Positions 15,232 to 23,232 of a stretch of 40,819 nucleotides of DNA are shown here, piece by piece. The DNA is from a virus: the IMG/VR virus record IMGVR_UViG_3300045146_000269, positions 1 to 40,819 of that record; one strand, given 5' to 3'. Position 1 is the stretch's first letter. Every line of letters starts with the position of its first letter. A program made the position numbers and the translations under genes. Below the pieces are notes generated by a model, which saw nothing but the letters and a program-made list of their open reading frames with translations, was not told the origin of the DNA and ran no database searches.

Positions 15232-15420
15232 ATGCGAGCAATAGACAGGTTTTTTGACAATATAGAACTGTTTAAGATTATGAAATCCGAAGATTTTGAC
15301 GAGGTAGATAGCTTGAAACTTATAGATGATGACGGCGTATTGTGTTTAATAGGAGAGGATCATATAGATTATCAAGAGGAACATGAGTCAAGTTTTGATA
15401 ATTCAAGGGGGGAAATATGA
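15232..15420 (+). CDS. Small acidic protein
   Basis: A protein of 62 residues, very acidic (DDDGVLCLIGEDHIDYQEEHES), preceded by the near-perfect ribosome binding site AAGGAGGTGAT. It overlaps the start of the ERF gene by 4 bases, so it probably belongs to the recombination operon. DNA mimicry or nuclease inhibition is possible for such a protein, but nothing shows it. Confidence 0.5.
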   Translation: MRAIDRFFDNIELFKIMKSEDFDEVDSLKLIDDDGVLCLIGEDHIDYQEEHESSFDNSRGEI

Positions 15421-16127
15421 ATGATAAAATCGTAGAAAAAAAGGAAGCACCAAGCGAGTTAATAACTTTAGCCATAGAAAAAGGCACAGATTTAGACAAG
15501 TTAGAAAAATTGCTTGCATTAAAGGAAAGATGGGAAGCCAATGAAGCAAAAAAGGCATACCATCAAGCTATGTCCGAGTTTAAGGCTAACCCACCTAAGA
15601 TTAATAAGGATAAAAAGGTCGGATATAAAACTGATAGAGGGCAAGTCGGATATTCTCACGCCTCTTTAGCCAATGTAACGGATAAGATTAATAAGGAATT
15701 AAGTAAATATGGATTAAGTGCCTCTTGGGTAACTAAACAAAATGGTGTAATTCTTGTTACCTGCAAAATCACTCACATAAAAGGTCATTCAGAAGAAACT
15801 ACTTTGTCTGCTCCTGCGGATACAAGTGGAGCAAAAAACTCTATCCAGGCTATCGGCTCAACAATAACTTATTTGGAACGCTACACACTTTTAGCTCTGA
15901 CAGGTCTTGCTACATTTGACCAGGATGATGATGGAAAAGCAAGCGAGATTGTTTATATAGATGAAAAAGAATTAAGTCAATTATTAAACATGATACACGA
16001 CTCTGACACAAATAAAGTTAAATTCCTTTCCTTTATGAAGATTGATGATATTAAAAAGTTAGAAAAGAAGGACTTTCAACGAGCTATGGTTGCACTTGAA
16101 GCCAAAAAGAAAGCGAGCAAAAAATGA
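15417..16127 (+). CDS. erf: ERF-family single-strand annealing protein
   Basis: A protein of 236 residues matching the ERF superfamily: an N-terminal helix, YHQAMSEFKANPPKINKDKKV, then SHASLANVTDKINKELSKYGLS, and the strand core GHSEETTLSAPADTSGAKN with IQAIGSTITYLERYTLLALTGL. This is the annealing core of P22 Erf. It anneals complementary single strands made by the exonuclease next door, giving recombination and concatemer or circle formation. It starts 4 bases inside the previous gene and ends with the exonuclease start overlapping. Confidence 0.9.
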   Translation: MNDKIVEKKEAPSELITLAIEKGTDLDKLEKLLALKERWEANEAKKAYHQAMSEFKANPPKINKDKKVGYKTDRGQVGYSHASLANVTDKINKELSKYGLSASWVTKQNGVILVTCKITHIKGHSEETTLSAPADTSGAKNSIQAIGSTITYLERYTLLALTGLATFDQDDDGKASEIVYIDEKELSQLLNMIHDSDTNKVKFLSFMKIDDIKKLEKKDFQRAMVALEAKKKASKK

Positions 16128-16726
16128 AAATAATAGATGTAGAACAAGGATCTCCTGAATGGTTTAAAGTTAAGGCAGGTATTCCAAGTGCGTCGGCTTT
16201 TGATATGATTATTACTTCTGATGGCAAACCTTCTAAACAGAGAGAAAAGTATATGTATAGTTTGGCAGGAGAGAAGATTAGTGGAGTATCAGAAGATGGC
16301 TTTAAGTCTTTCGCTATGGAAAAAGGGCTTGAGAAAGAGACAGAGGCAAGAGATTATTATGCAATGTTACATGAGAAAGATACTGTAATTAAAGCAGGAT
16401 TTTGTCTTTCTGACAATGGACTATGGGGATGTTCACCTGATAGTTTTGTCAATGATATAGGCGGGCTTGAACTTAAATGCCCTTTAATTCATACTCACGT
16501 TGCATATTTATTACATAAGGACAAGTTTATCTCGGATTATTTTCAGCAAGTTCAAGGCTCTCTATTTGTAACGGGGTATAAATGGTGGGATTTGATGAGT
16601 TATTATCCAGGTTTAAAACCTTTAATAATAAAGGTAGAACCCGATAAAAAGTTTTTAAAGGCACTTGAAGTAGAGTTGACTTTATTCTGTGAGGAATTGG
16701 AAGAAATAACAAAAAAAATTAAATAG
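16124..16726 (+). CDS. YqaJ/lambda-exonuclease-like recombination nuclease
   Basis: A protein of 200 residues with the hallmarks of the YqaJ viral recombinase family: EQGSPEWFKVKAGIPSASAF (substrate-entry motif), a GLEKETEARDYY helix, CPDSF-like WGCSPDSFV, and the metal-binding GGLELKCP strand-turn, followed by QVQGSLFVTGYKWWDLMSY. It degrades one DNA strand to produce ends for the ERF annealase. The two genes overlap by 4 bases, the usual pairing. Confidence 0.88.
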   Translation: MKIIDVEQGSPEWFKVKAGIPSASAFDMIITSDGKPSKQREKYMYSLAGEKISGVSEDGFKSFAMEKGLEKETEARDYYAMLHEKDTVIKAGFCLSDNGLWGCSPDSFVNDIGGLELKCPLIHTHVAYLLHKDKFISDYFQQVQGSLFVTGYKWWDLMSYYPGLKPLIIKVEPDKKFLKALEVELTLFCEELEEITKKIK

Positions 16727-16738
16727 AAAGGAACTAAT

Positions 16739-16858
16739 ATGTATTATTGTTCTTATTGTGATATAGCTCACGAAGATAAAAATTGTCCATTATGTGAAGC
16801 AAAAAGTGAAATAGAAAAACTTAATAAAGAAATAGAAAATTTACAAAATCAGGAATAG
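16739..16858 (+). CDS. Micro zinc-knuckle protein
   Basis: A protein of 39 residues: YYCSYCDIAHEDKNCPLCEA forms two Cys-x-x-Cys pairs, followed by a short coiled helix (KSEIEKLNKEIENLQNQ). AAAGGAAC lies upstream. Its place inside the recombination operon suggests a nucleic-acid or protein-bound cofactor of that module. Confidence 0.55.
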   Translation: MYYCSYCDIAHEDKNCPLCEAKSEIEKLNKEIENLQNQE

Positions 16859-16866
16859 GAGGATTT

Positions 16867-17799
16867 ATGGCAAAAACAGAAATTATGGAAAATCAATTAC
16901 AGGTAATAGTAAGAGAGTCGGGTCTTGAAACGACAAAGGCACAATATATCCTAACTAAATTTCAGGATTATTTTTCTATAGCTTCGGAATGGGAAATTAA
17001 GGCAAAAGCTATTAAGGTAACAAATGAAACCCAGATTGCCGAAATGGATATGGCAAGAGTCGGCAGATTATTCCTTAAAGAAAAGCGAGTAGCTATAGAA
17101 AAAGCCAGGAAAGAACTCAAAGAGCAAGCTCTTAGAGAGGGAAAAGCTATTGACGGTATAGCAAATGTCCTCAAGGCTTTAATTGAACCGATAGAAGATT
17201 ACCTTGAGAAGCAAGAGAAGTTTGTAGAGTTAAAGAAAAAAGCCGAAGAAGATGCAAGGCGATTAGAGATAGAAAGGCGCATGGAAGAAGAACGCATTGC
17301 CAAAGAGAAAGCTGACGCAGAAGAAAAAGAGAGGCTTCGTATAGAAAATGAAAGACTAAGGAAAGAGGCAGAAGAGAAAGAAGCTAAAGCCAGGAAAGAA
17401 AGAGAAAAACAGGAGAAATTATTGGAAAAAGAAAGACAAGAAGCCAGGAAGAGACAAGAAGCTATAGAGGCTGAGGCAAGAGCGAAGCAAGAAAAACTTA
17501 AAAGGGAAACAGAAGCCAAGTTAAAAGTTGAACGTGAAAAACAAGAAGTTGAAAGAAAACTTGCCGAAGAAAAAGCTAAAAAAGAAAAGGCAAAGCGAGA
17601 AGTTGAACGGAAGGCCCAAGAAGAAAAATTGGCAGAGGAAAGGGAAAAAGCTGAAGCAGAGAAAAAAGCTATTGAAGAAAATGCAAGAGCGAAACTTGAA
17701 GTAGAACGCAGGGAAAAAGAACGGCTTGAAGAAATGCTTAAAAATCAGATATCTTGCCCTAAATGTGGGCATAAATTCCAATTAAAGGAGGAAAAATGA
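16867..17799 (+). CDS. Recombination-operon coiled-coil protein with C-terminal zinc knuckle
   Basis: A protein of 310 residues. Residues 1-105 form a helical domain (ESGLETTKAQYILTKFQDYF, LKEKRVAIEKARKELKEQ, EGKAIDGIANVLKALIEPIE) of a kind often seen next to phage annealase genes. Residues 110-290 are one long charged coiled coil with extreme Glu/Lys/Arg/Ala content. The end is CPKCGHKF, a half zinc ribbon. GGAGG precedes the start. It is probably a scaffold for recombination or single-strand handling; no catalytic site was seen. Confidence 0.65.
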   Translation: MAKTEIMENQLQVIVRESGLETTKAQYILTKFQDYFSIASEWEIKAKAIKVTNETQIAEMDMARVGRLFLKEKRVAIEKARKELKEQALREGKAIDGIANVLKALIEPIEDYLEKQEKFVELKKKAEEDARRLEIERRMEEERIAKEKADAEEKERLRIENERLRKEAEEKEAKARKEREKQEKLLEKERQEARKRQEAIEAEARAKQEKLKRETEAKLKVEREKQEVERKLAEEKAKKEKAKREVERKAQEEKLAEEREKAEAEKKAIEENARAKLEVERREKERLEEMLKNQISCPKCGHKFQLKEEK

Positions 17800-18149
17800 T
17801 ACTTGGTTCCGGTAATTTTCTAAAAACTTCGGAAGTTCAGAATGGGGATATTATAACATTCCGCGATGAGGGTTTGTGGGTTGAAAACACGAAATATAAA
17901 TATCCCGACGGGAATAACAGGGTTGATTTTGTCATTAAGATTGAGATTAATGGCGAGGAAAAATCCATGAGGTTAAATAAGACCAATAGGGAGATAGTTC
18001 AAGCCGCCTATGGCAACGATACTTCAAAATGGCTTGGGAAAACCGCCAAAATAACAAAGGAAAAAATGCTTGTAGCTGGTAAAAAGCAGGATTGTATCTT
18101 ATTAGAAATCGCTGGCGCAGTTCACGAGCCAGAAGAAAGCCCATTTTGA
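17796..18149 (+). CDS. Candidate single-strand DNA-binding protein (SSB-like)
   Basis: A protein of 117 residues. An all-beta core (GDIITFRDEGLW, RVDFVIKIEINGEEKSMRL) with a LNKTNREIVQAAYGNDTSKWLGK helix could be an OB fold. The C-terminus, VHEPEESPF, resembles the acidic Pro-Phe tip by which SSB proteins recruit partners. With neighbours ERF, exonuclease and NinB-like this supports an SSB role. The sequence is not close to known SSB cores, so fold prediction is needed. It starts 4 bases inside the previous gene. Confidence 0.5.
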   Translation: MILGSGNFLKTSEVQNGDIITFRDEGLWVENTKYKYPDGNNRVDFVIKIEINGEEKSMRLNKTNREIVQAAYGNDTSKWLGKTAKITKEKMLVAGKKQDCILLEIAGAVHEPEESPF

Positions 18150-18733
18150 CCCCTATATTCTCGGCTATAATCTCAAAGGGCAAGATAGTTATTGATAAGT
18201 TAGGTTTATTCAATGACTATCTTTATACCCTTGAAGGAAAGCAGGTTGATGTTACTATCCAAAAGCATAGAAGGTTACGGACTAATCCCCAGAATAACTG
18301 GTACTGGGCGTGTGTCGTGGGATTAACCGCAGAACACTTCGGCTATGAGCCGGAAGAAATGCACACAGCGTTTAAACTTATGTTTCTCCGTAAGCACGAA
18401 GAAGGAAAGCCCGAAACCGTAAAAAGCACGACTCAATTATCCACCATTGAATTTTCCGAATACATAGAAAAATGCAGGCAGTTTGCCTCGGAAGAAGGGG
18501 TTTATATACCTGATCCCGAAGAAGTCCTGCTGCCTAACGCCCCAAAAGAAGCCTCTCCGACAATAACCAAAGAAATGTTAGAAGAACTTTTGTCTTGGGC
18601 GGATAAACCGCCTATGACAAAAGAACGGATAATAGAACTGTCTATATCCAATTTCCACAAAGAACCTAAAGACTTAACGCAAGCGGAAGCTGAAGCGTTA
18701 GATAGTTTGATAGTAGCGGAGTTAATGCCATGA
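18092..18733 (+). CDS. NinB/Orf-like recombination protein
   Basis: The conserved part begins near KGKIVIDKLGLF and contains VDVTIQKHRRLRTNPQNNWYWACV, which matches the NinB pattern of a strand then R..QN..YWAC. Later EFSEYIEKCRQFASEEGVYIPDPEE follows. NinB (lambda Orf) helps load recombinases on single strands. The start is unsure: the furthest upstream one is a TTG at 18092 inside the preceding gene, and a non-ATG start closer to 18150-18180 behind AAAGGG may be true. Confidence 0.65.
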   Translation: MYLIRNRWRSSRARRKPILTPIFSAIISKGKIVIDKLGLFNDYLYTLEGKQVDVTIQKHRRLRTNPQNNWYWACVVGLTAEHFGYEPEEMHTAFKLMFLRKHEEGKPETVKSTTQLSTIEFSEYIEKCRQFASEEGVYIPDPEEVLLPNAPKEASPTITKEMLEELLSWADKPPMTKERIIELSISNFHKEPKDLTQAEAEALDSLIVAELMP

Positions 18734-18755
18734 TATTTACAAAAAAGGAGGGTAT

Positions 18756-18869
18756 ATGAAACTACTCATTATCGGCTTATCCGCTTTTATAGCGGTAGCG
18801 GTTACTTACGCAAATCTAAAATATGACGAGTGGAAAAACGACAAAAAGTATAAAGGAATAATTGAATAA
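18756..18869 (+). CDS. Small single-span membrane or exported peptide
   Basis: A protein of 37 residues: hydrophobic helix KLLIIGLSAFIAVAVTYA then a charged tail (KYDEWKNDKKYKGIIE). AAGGAGGG upstream is strong. The segment could be a membrane anchor or a signal peptide ending in VTYA. No family recognised. Confidence 0.45.
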   Translation: MKLLIIGLSAFIAVAVTYANLKYDEWKNDKKYKGIIE

Positions 18870-18888
18870 AATGAAAGGGGGGGGAATT

Positions 18889-19158
18889 ATGGCGATACAG
18901 GGTGAAGTAAATAAACAGTCGGAAGTTAGGAACGAAGTAGAACGCATGAAAAGATTATCCGAAGAAGCATGGCAAGCAACAAGTGAATTAGAGCAACGAA
19001 TAGCAATAATATTGCGACCCGTAGCACCAGCAGCAGCAGAAAATTTAAAAAATAAAGTTAGTAATGTGCCTTTTTCTGTTGAACTTTTAGAAATAAATGA
19101 GAAATTAGGTGCGTTAATAATTTACATAAGAGATATAAAGAATAGATGTGAATTATAA
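18889..19158 (+). CDS. Small helical phage protein
   Basis: A protein of 89 residues; the ATG at 18889 after a G-run ribosome binding site is preferred to 18862. It is helical: RNEVERMKRLSEEAWQATSE, then ELEQRIAIILRPV and a second helix near the end. ELEQRL...LRPV is a pattern I have seen in small phage proteins of unknown role. The operon context is early. No enzymatic motif. Confidence 0.55.
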   Translation: MAIQGEVNKQSEVRNEVERMKRLSEEAWQATSELEQRIAIILRPVAPAAAENLKNKVSNVPFSVELLEINEKLGALIIYIRDIKNRCEL

Positions 19159-19174
19159 TCGGATAGGAGGAAAC

Positions 19175-19720
19175 ATGAAAAAGAAACCATTAGGGTTGGA
19201 TTTTATATGGAATATCAGGTTACAGCTACGAGCAGAGAGCGATAAGCTACGAGCAGAGAGCGATAGGCTACGGGCAGAGGGAGATAAGCTATGGGCAGAG
19301 GGAAGTAAGCTACGAGCAGAGAGCGATAGGCTACGGGCAGAGGGAGATAAGCTATGGGCAGAGGGAAGTAAGCTATGGGCAGAGAGCGATAGGCTACGGG
19401 CAGAGGGAGATAAGCTACGGGCAGAGGGAAGTAAGCTATGGGCAGAGGGAAGTAAGCTATGGGCAGAGGGAAGTAAGCTACAGGCAGAGAGCGATAAGCT
19501 ACGAGCAGAGAGCGATAAGCTACAGGCAGAGGGAGATAAGCTACAGGCAGAGGGAGATAAGCTATGGGCAGAGGGAAGTAAGCTACAGGCAGAGGGCGAT
19601 AAGCTATGGGCAAAGGGCATATTAGAAGTTTATGGAAACATTAAACTTGAATGGAAATATGTAGACACAAAAAACGATTATGAGTGTCATCTGGAAACAG
19701 GAGAAGTTTTTAAACCATAG
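19175..19720 (+). CDS. Heptad-repeat coiled-coil protein
   Basis: A protein of 181 residues. After a 17-residue lead (KKKPLGLDFIWNIRLQ), residues 18-143 are eighteen 7-residue units L-(R/W/Q)-A-E-(S/G)-(D/S)-(K/R), then one partial unit, then a short folded end (LEVYGNIKLEWKYVDTK...). The unit is one heptad turn with Leu at the same position, so it predicts a long straight coiled coil. AGGAGGAAAC precedes the start. Phage proteins with this kind of repeat are known, but their role is not. See the repeat entry. Confidence 0.75.
   Translation: MKKKPLGLDFIWNIRLQLRAESDKLRAESDRLRAEGDKLWAEGSKLRAESDRLRAEGDKLWAEGSKLWAESDRLRAEGDKLRAEGSKLWAEGSKLWAEGSKLQAESDKLRAESDKLQAEGDKLQAEGDKLWAEGSKLQAEGDKLWAKGILEVYGNIKLEWKYVDTKNDYECHLETGEVFKP
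19226..19603. repeat. 21-bp tandem repeat, 18 copies
   Basis: Eighteen in-frame copies of a 21-base unit (CTA xGx GCA GAG xxx xAT AAG type). The codon after CTA varies among CGA, CGG, TGG and CAG; the fifth and sixth codons vary between AGC GAT, GGA GAT and GGA AGT; other bases are nearly constant. The lack of stops also opens antisense frames, which are not genes. Confidence 0.95.
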
Positions 19721-19794
19721 GAGGAAACATGGTTTATTGTGAAAGAGACGATTGCACTTAAGGAATAAAACAAGAATTAAAACAAACGCTCTAA

Positions 19795-19965
19795 ATGGAT
19801 AAAAAGTATAGCAGTAAAACGCAGAAAGAATTTGACCTGTTGATTAAAGATATAATTATCCTCACGAGAGAGATTATCAGGTTAGAGAAACTTGAATGGG
19901 AAGCGTTATTTTTAAGGCGGTTAAATAGAACGCTTGAGATATGCCCGCTATACAGGGTGAACTAA
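19795..19965 (+). CDS. Small helical protein
   Basis: A protein of 56 residues: KTQKEFDLLIKDIIILTREIIRLEKLEWEALFLRRLNRTLE is one amphipathic helix. Its stop overlaps the methyltransferase-helicase start (TAATG), and its last codons hold that gene's ribosome binding site. No family recognised. Confidence 0.45.
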   Translation: MDKKYSSKTQKEFDLLIKDIIILTREIIRLEKLEWEALFLRRLNRTLEICPLYRVN

Positions 19966-22214
19966 TGATTTATACTGATTTTTTAAAAACTAAAAAACAT
20001 AAAATCAATCCTATTGGAATTGATATTAAAAATAACGATATTCACTCAAAATTATTTCCATTCCAGAAAGATATTGTCAAATGGGCTGTAAAAAAAGGAA
20101 GATGCGCTGTTTTCCTTGATACGGGGCTTGGAAAGACTTTTGTTCAGTTAGAATGGGCAAAATTACTCGGAAAAACCATTCTTATCGTAGCCCCTTTATC
20201 TGTTGCCCGTCAGACTGTTAGAGAAGGGAAAAAGATAGATATTAATGTTTTATATGTTAGAGAACAGTCAGAAGTCAAAGAAGGTATAAATATTACTAAT
20301 TATGAGATTATAGAAAAATTTGATGAGAAAACTTTTGATTGTGTAGTATTAGATGAAAGCAGTATCTTAAAATCTATTACAGGAAAAACAAGGCAGATTT
20401 TAATAGATAAATTTCAAGATGTAAAATATAGATTATGTTGCACCGCTACTCCTGCCCCAAATGATTATATTGAACTTGGTAATCATGCTGAATTTTTGGG
20501 GATATGTTCAAGGCAGGAAATGTTATCAATGTTTTTTATCAATGCTAACCTTGAACATACCTATGAGGTTAATGGGAAATTATATACTGAAAAGGGGAGC
20601 AATAAAGGTGGACAAGAATGGCGATTAAAACACCACGCAGAAGAAGCCTTTTTTGAATGGATGTCTAAATGGTCTATAACAATGATTAAGCCTTCTGATT
20701 TAGGTTATGATGACGAAAAATTTAAACTCCCAAAATTAAATCTTAATCCTATTTATGTAAAAACTGATTATATCCCTAAAGATAAGTTGTTTTTTGATGG
20801 ACTTCATGGGATAGGAGACAGGGCTAATTTAAGAAATGATACTGCGGATAAAAAAATAGATGTTATTAAAAATCTTGTTTCTAAAAATGGTTCTCAATGG
20901 ATAGTTTGGTGCGGGCTTGATGTTGAAAGTAACCTTGCAAGAGAGCATATAAAACAATCTATTGAAGTCAAAGGAACTGATGACAGTGAATCTAAGGCAA
21001 AAACATTTGAGGATTTTCAGGATAAAAAAATTAAGGTTATGGTTACAAAGCCAAAGATAGGCGGATATGGCATGAACTTCCAGAACGCCAATAATATGAT
21101 TTTTTTCGGGCTTAATGATAGTTGGGAAACATATTACCAAGCAATAAGGCGTTGCTGGAGATTTGGACAGGATAAAGAAGTTAATGTCTATATAGTTTTA
21201 TCCGAATTTGAAAGAGAAATTTTAGAGAATATAAAACGGAAAGACTTACAGGCAAGGAGGCTTAGGGAGAAAATGATAGAAAAATTAAAGGATCTGGAAA
21301 AAGGGGAATTAAAAGGGATAGAAATAGAAAAAAACGAATATAAAACAGATATTGTAAAGGGTAAGAGTTATACCGCAATATTAGGCGATAGTTGTGATGA
21401 ACTTAAAAAGTTAAAAGATAACTCTATAGATTTAAGCGTATACTCCCCGCCTTTTATGGATTTATTTGTATATTCAAATTCAAATAGGGATATAGGTAAT
21501 TGCAGAAACTCAGAAGAATTTTATAGTCATTATGAATTTATAGTTAGGGAGATTTTAAGGGTTACAAAGCAAGGCAGATTAAGTTGTGTCCATACTTCTG
21601 ATATTCCAGCCATGGCAAATCGTGATGGGTATATAGGATTAAAGGATTTTCCAGGGGAAGTTTTAAGATTGCATGAAAGACTTGGCTGGATATTTGTAGG
21701 CAGAGCTTTTATACAGAAAAATCCACAAGCTCAGGCTATAAGGGTAAAATCAAAGTCTCTATTATTTGTCCAACTCAATAAAGATAGTTCTCATTCAAGG
21801 CCAGCGTTAGTTGACCAGATTTTAATATTTCGCAAAAAAGGCGATACAGAAATACCAATAACCCCTGTAAAAAATAAAGAAATGGATAACGAAATGTGGA
21901 TTAAATGGGCTCATGGAATTTGGACAGATATAAATGAGTGTGATACTTTACAATTCTATCCTGCAAGGGATAAAGACGACGAAAAGCATGTCTGTCCTTT
22001 ACAATTAGGAACAATAGAACGATGTATAAAATTATATTCAAATCCAGGTGAAACAATATTAAGTCCTTTTATGGGGATAGGAAGCGAAATATACCAAGCA
22101 TTAAAATATAAGCGTAAAGGGATAGGTATTGAATTAAAACCAAGTTATTATAAAGTAGCTTGTCAAAATCTTAAAAAAGTAGAACAAGATACATTAAACG
22201 ATTTATTCAAATAA
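19965..22214 (+). CDS. SNF2-type helicase fused to DNA methyltransferase
   Basis: A protein of 749 residues (start at 19965 after AGGGTGA; an in-frame ATG at 19941 is weaker). The N-terminal half is a superfamily 2 ATPase: Walker A DTGLGKT at residues 52-58, motif II DESS at 130-133, motif III TATPAP near 160, motif VI QAIRRCWRFGQ near 391. The C-terminal part is an N6-adenine/N4-cytosine methylase: SPPF near 493 and the SAM-binding SPFMGIGS followed by GIGIELKPSYY near 700. No nuclease domain and no restriction gene were found. Role inferred: self-methylation to evade host restriction, like other phage helicase-methylases. Confidence 0.88.
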   Translation: MIYTDFLKTKKHKINPIGIDIKNNDIHSKLFPFQKDIVKWAVKKGRCAVFLDTGLGKTFVQLEWAKLLGKTILIVAPLSVARQTVREGKKIDINVLYVREQSEVKEGINITNYEIIEKFDEKTFDCVVLDESSILKSITGKTRQILIDKFQDVKYRLCCTATPAPNDYIELGNHAEFLGICSRQEMLSMFFINANLEHTYEVNGKLYTEKGSNKGGQEWRLKHHAEEAFFEWMSKWSITMIKPSDLGYDDEKFKLPKLNLNPIYVKTDYIPKDKLFFDGLHGIGDRANLRNDTADKKIDVIKNLVSKNGSQWIVWCGLDVESNLAREHIKQSIEVKGTDDSESKAKTFEDFQDKKIKVMVTKPKIGGYGMNFQNANNMIFFGLNDSWETYYQAIRRCWRFGQDKEVNVYIVLSEFEREILENIKRKDLQARRLREKMIEKLKDLEKGELKGIEIEKNEYKTDIVKGKSYTAILGDSCDELKKLKDNSIDLSVYSPPFMDLFVYSNSNRDIGNCRNSEEFYSHYEFIVREILRVTKQGRLSCVHTSDIPAMANRDGYIGLKDFPGEVLRLHERLGWIFVGRAFIQKNPQAQAIRVKSKSLLFVQLNKDSSHSRPALVDQILIFRKKGDTEIPITPVKNKEMDNEMWIKWAHGIWTDINECDTLQFYPARDKDDEKHVCPLQLGTIERCIKLYSNPGETILSPFMGIGSEIYQALKYKRKGIGIELKPSYYKVACQNLKKVEQDTLNDLFK

Positions 22215-22326
22215 GGCATAAGGTTACCTATGGAGATTGCCTATGGAGAAAAATTATACTTTTAACCAAAAACTTGTGGATAAGTTGAAAAGCTAAAACC
22301 TATAATTTTCCTTATGCCTAATTATT
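22215..22326. other. Intergenic element with DnaA box and repeats
   Basis: AGGCATAAGG (22214-22223) and CCTTATGCCT (22310-22319) are perfect inverted arms. Between them lie two direct copies of CCTATGGAGA (22227-22236, 22240-22249) and a perfect DnaA box TGTGGATAA (22275-22283) inside AACTT...AAGTT arms. It precedes the replication initiator gene and may be an origin or an initiator-regulated site. Confidence 0.5.
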
Positions 22327-22470
22327 ATGAACCCTAACACTATCCTAAAACTCTTTATCTATCAATATATTTTTATAGCAGTGTTATATTTTCTATTCAA
22401 GGATTATGCAAGGTGTATGTATTTTATAGGGGCAACCATTATCAGCATAGCAGTATTAATTATGAGGTGA
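22327..22470 (+). CDS. Small two-span membrane protein
   Basis: A protein of 47 residues with two hydrophobic segments (about residues 10-25 and 31-46), FIYQYIFIAVLYFLF then RCMYFIGATIISIAVLIM, and a short loop KDYA. Two-span proteins of this kind with a YFIGA-type second helix occur in many phages. No clear ribosome binding site, so it may be leaderless or start elsewhere. Confidence 0.5.
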   Translation: MNPNTILKLFIYQYIFIAVLYFLFKDYARCMYFIGATIISIAVLIMR

Positions 22471-22491
22471 AAATACATAAAAGGAGTTTAT

Positions 22492-23232
22492 ATGCCTTTA
22501 GGTAGAATTTTATTAAAAAGTATCTCAAAAAGCAGGAAGTTGGCTACTTTGAAATCTGACGGGGCAAGACTTTTATATACATGGCTTTTGCCTCATCTGA
22601 ACATTAATGGTTGTTATGAGGCCGACCCATTACTATTAAGAAACCATGTTTTCAGTAGATTAGATAAAAGCGTAGAAGAAATATCGGAATATCTTAATGA
22701 TATGGAAAGTGTAGGGTTAGTAATCAGATATAGTGCAAATGGGGATATTTTCCTGTATGTTCCAGATTTTGTGGAAAAACAGCCAAATTTAAGACCAGAA
22801 AGAGAAGGCAAAACACATATTCCCAAGCCAACTCCTAACCAACTCCGCAGTAACTCCGCAGTAACTCCCGCACAAGTTAAATTAAATAAAGTTAATATAA
22901 ATAAAGACAGCCAACACCAGCCTTCGGCTGCCCTTAAAGCTATATTAGAACAAGTTAGTATATATATTAATATATATAGCTTAATAAACCGCCTTAAAAA
23001 AGAGTATAAAGCCAAAAAAACCATTGAACTATATATACCAGACGAGGTGTTAATTAAAGTAGGCGAGTGCTACCTTAAGAACAAAGATAGCATTAAAGAA
23101 CCATGGCCTTGGTTTTGTAAAGCCATAGAGGAAGCGTGGAAAGAGCATAACGCTCTTGAACACCAGAAAGCTAATACAGGCAAGAGGGCTGGATATGCAC
23201 CTGCGATTAAAGAAATGCTGGGGATTAAATGA
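22492..23232 (+). CDS. Phage replication initiator (lambda O-like role)
   Basis: A protein of 246 residues. Residues 15-100 look like a winged-helix domain: SDGARLLYTWLLPHLNINGCYEADPL, RLDKSVEEISEYLNDMESVGLVI, then RYSANGDIFLYVPDF. The middle (about 103-165) is low-complexity and coincides with the iteron array in the DNA. The end is a helical domain (VGECYLKNKDSI, WPWFCKAIEEAWKEH). N-terminal binding domain, central origin and C-terminal partner domain is the plan of lambda O and related initiators. Nothing in the genome encodes a helicase loader or polymerase, so host factors would be recruited. Confidence 0.65.
   Translation: MPLGRILLKSISKSRKLATLKSDGARLLYTWLLPHLNINGCYEADPLLLRNHVFSRLDKSVEEISEYLNDMESVGLVIRYSANGDIFLYVPDFVEKQPNLRPEREGKTHIPKPTPNQLRSNSAVTPAQVKLNKVNINKDSQHQPSAALKAILEQVSIYINIYSLINRLKKEYKAKKTIELYIPDEVLIKVGECYLKNKDSIKEPWPWFCKAIEEAWKEHNALEHQKANTGKRAGYAPAIKEMLGIK
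22830..22978. other. Candidate replication origin: four iterons plus AT-rich tract and palindrome
   Basis: AACTCC occurs at 22830, 22841, 22852 and 22863, exactly 11 bp apart, with flanking bases also repeated (GCAGTAACTCC). Immediately after (22872-22905) is an almost pure A/T stretch. A perfect 20-bp AT palindrome is at 22959-22978. Iterons followed by an unwinding region inside the initiator gene match the layout of the lambda origin in gene O. Confidence 0.65.

Noticed and set aside
19153-19620. Long antisense open frames over the heptad repeat
   Set aside because: The repeat unit contains no stop in several frames, so long frames appear automatically. They give low-complexity Ser/Ala/Leu peptides without a ribosome binding site.
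19729-19761. 10-codon frame with AGGAGGAAAC upstream
   Set aside because: Too short to support as a gene; the leader copies the one before 19175 and may be a duplicated remnant.
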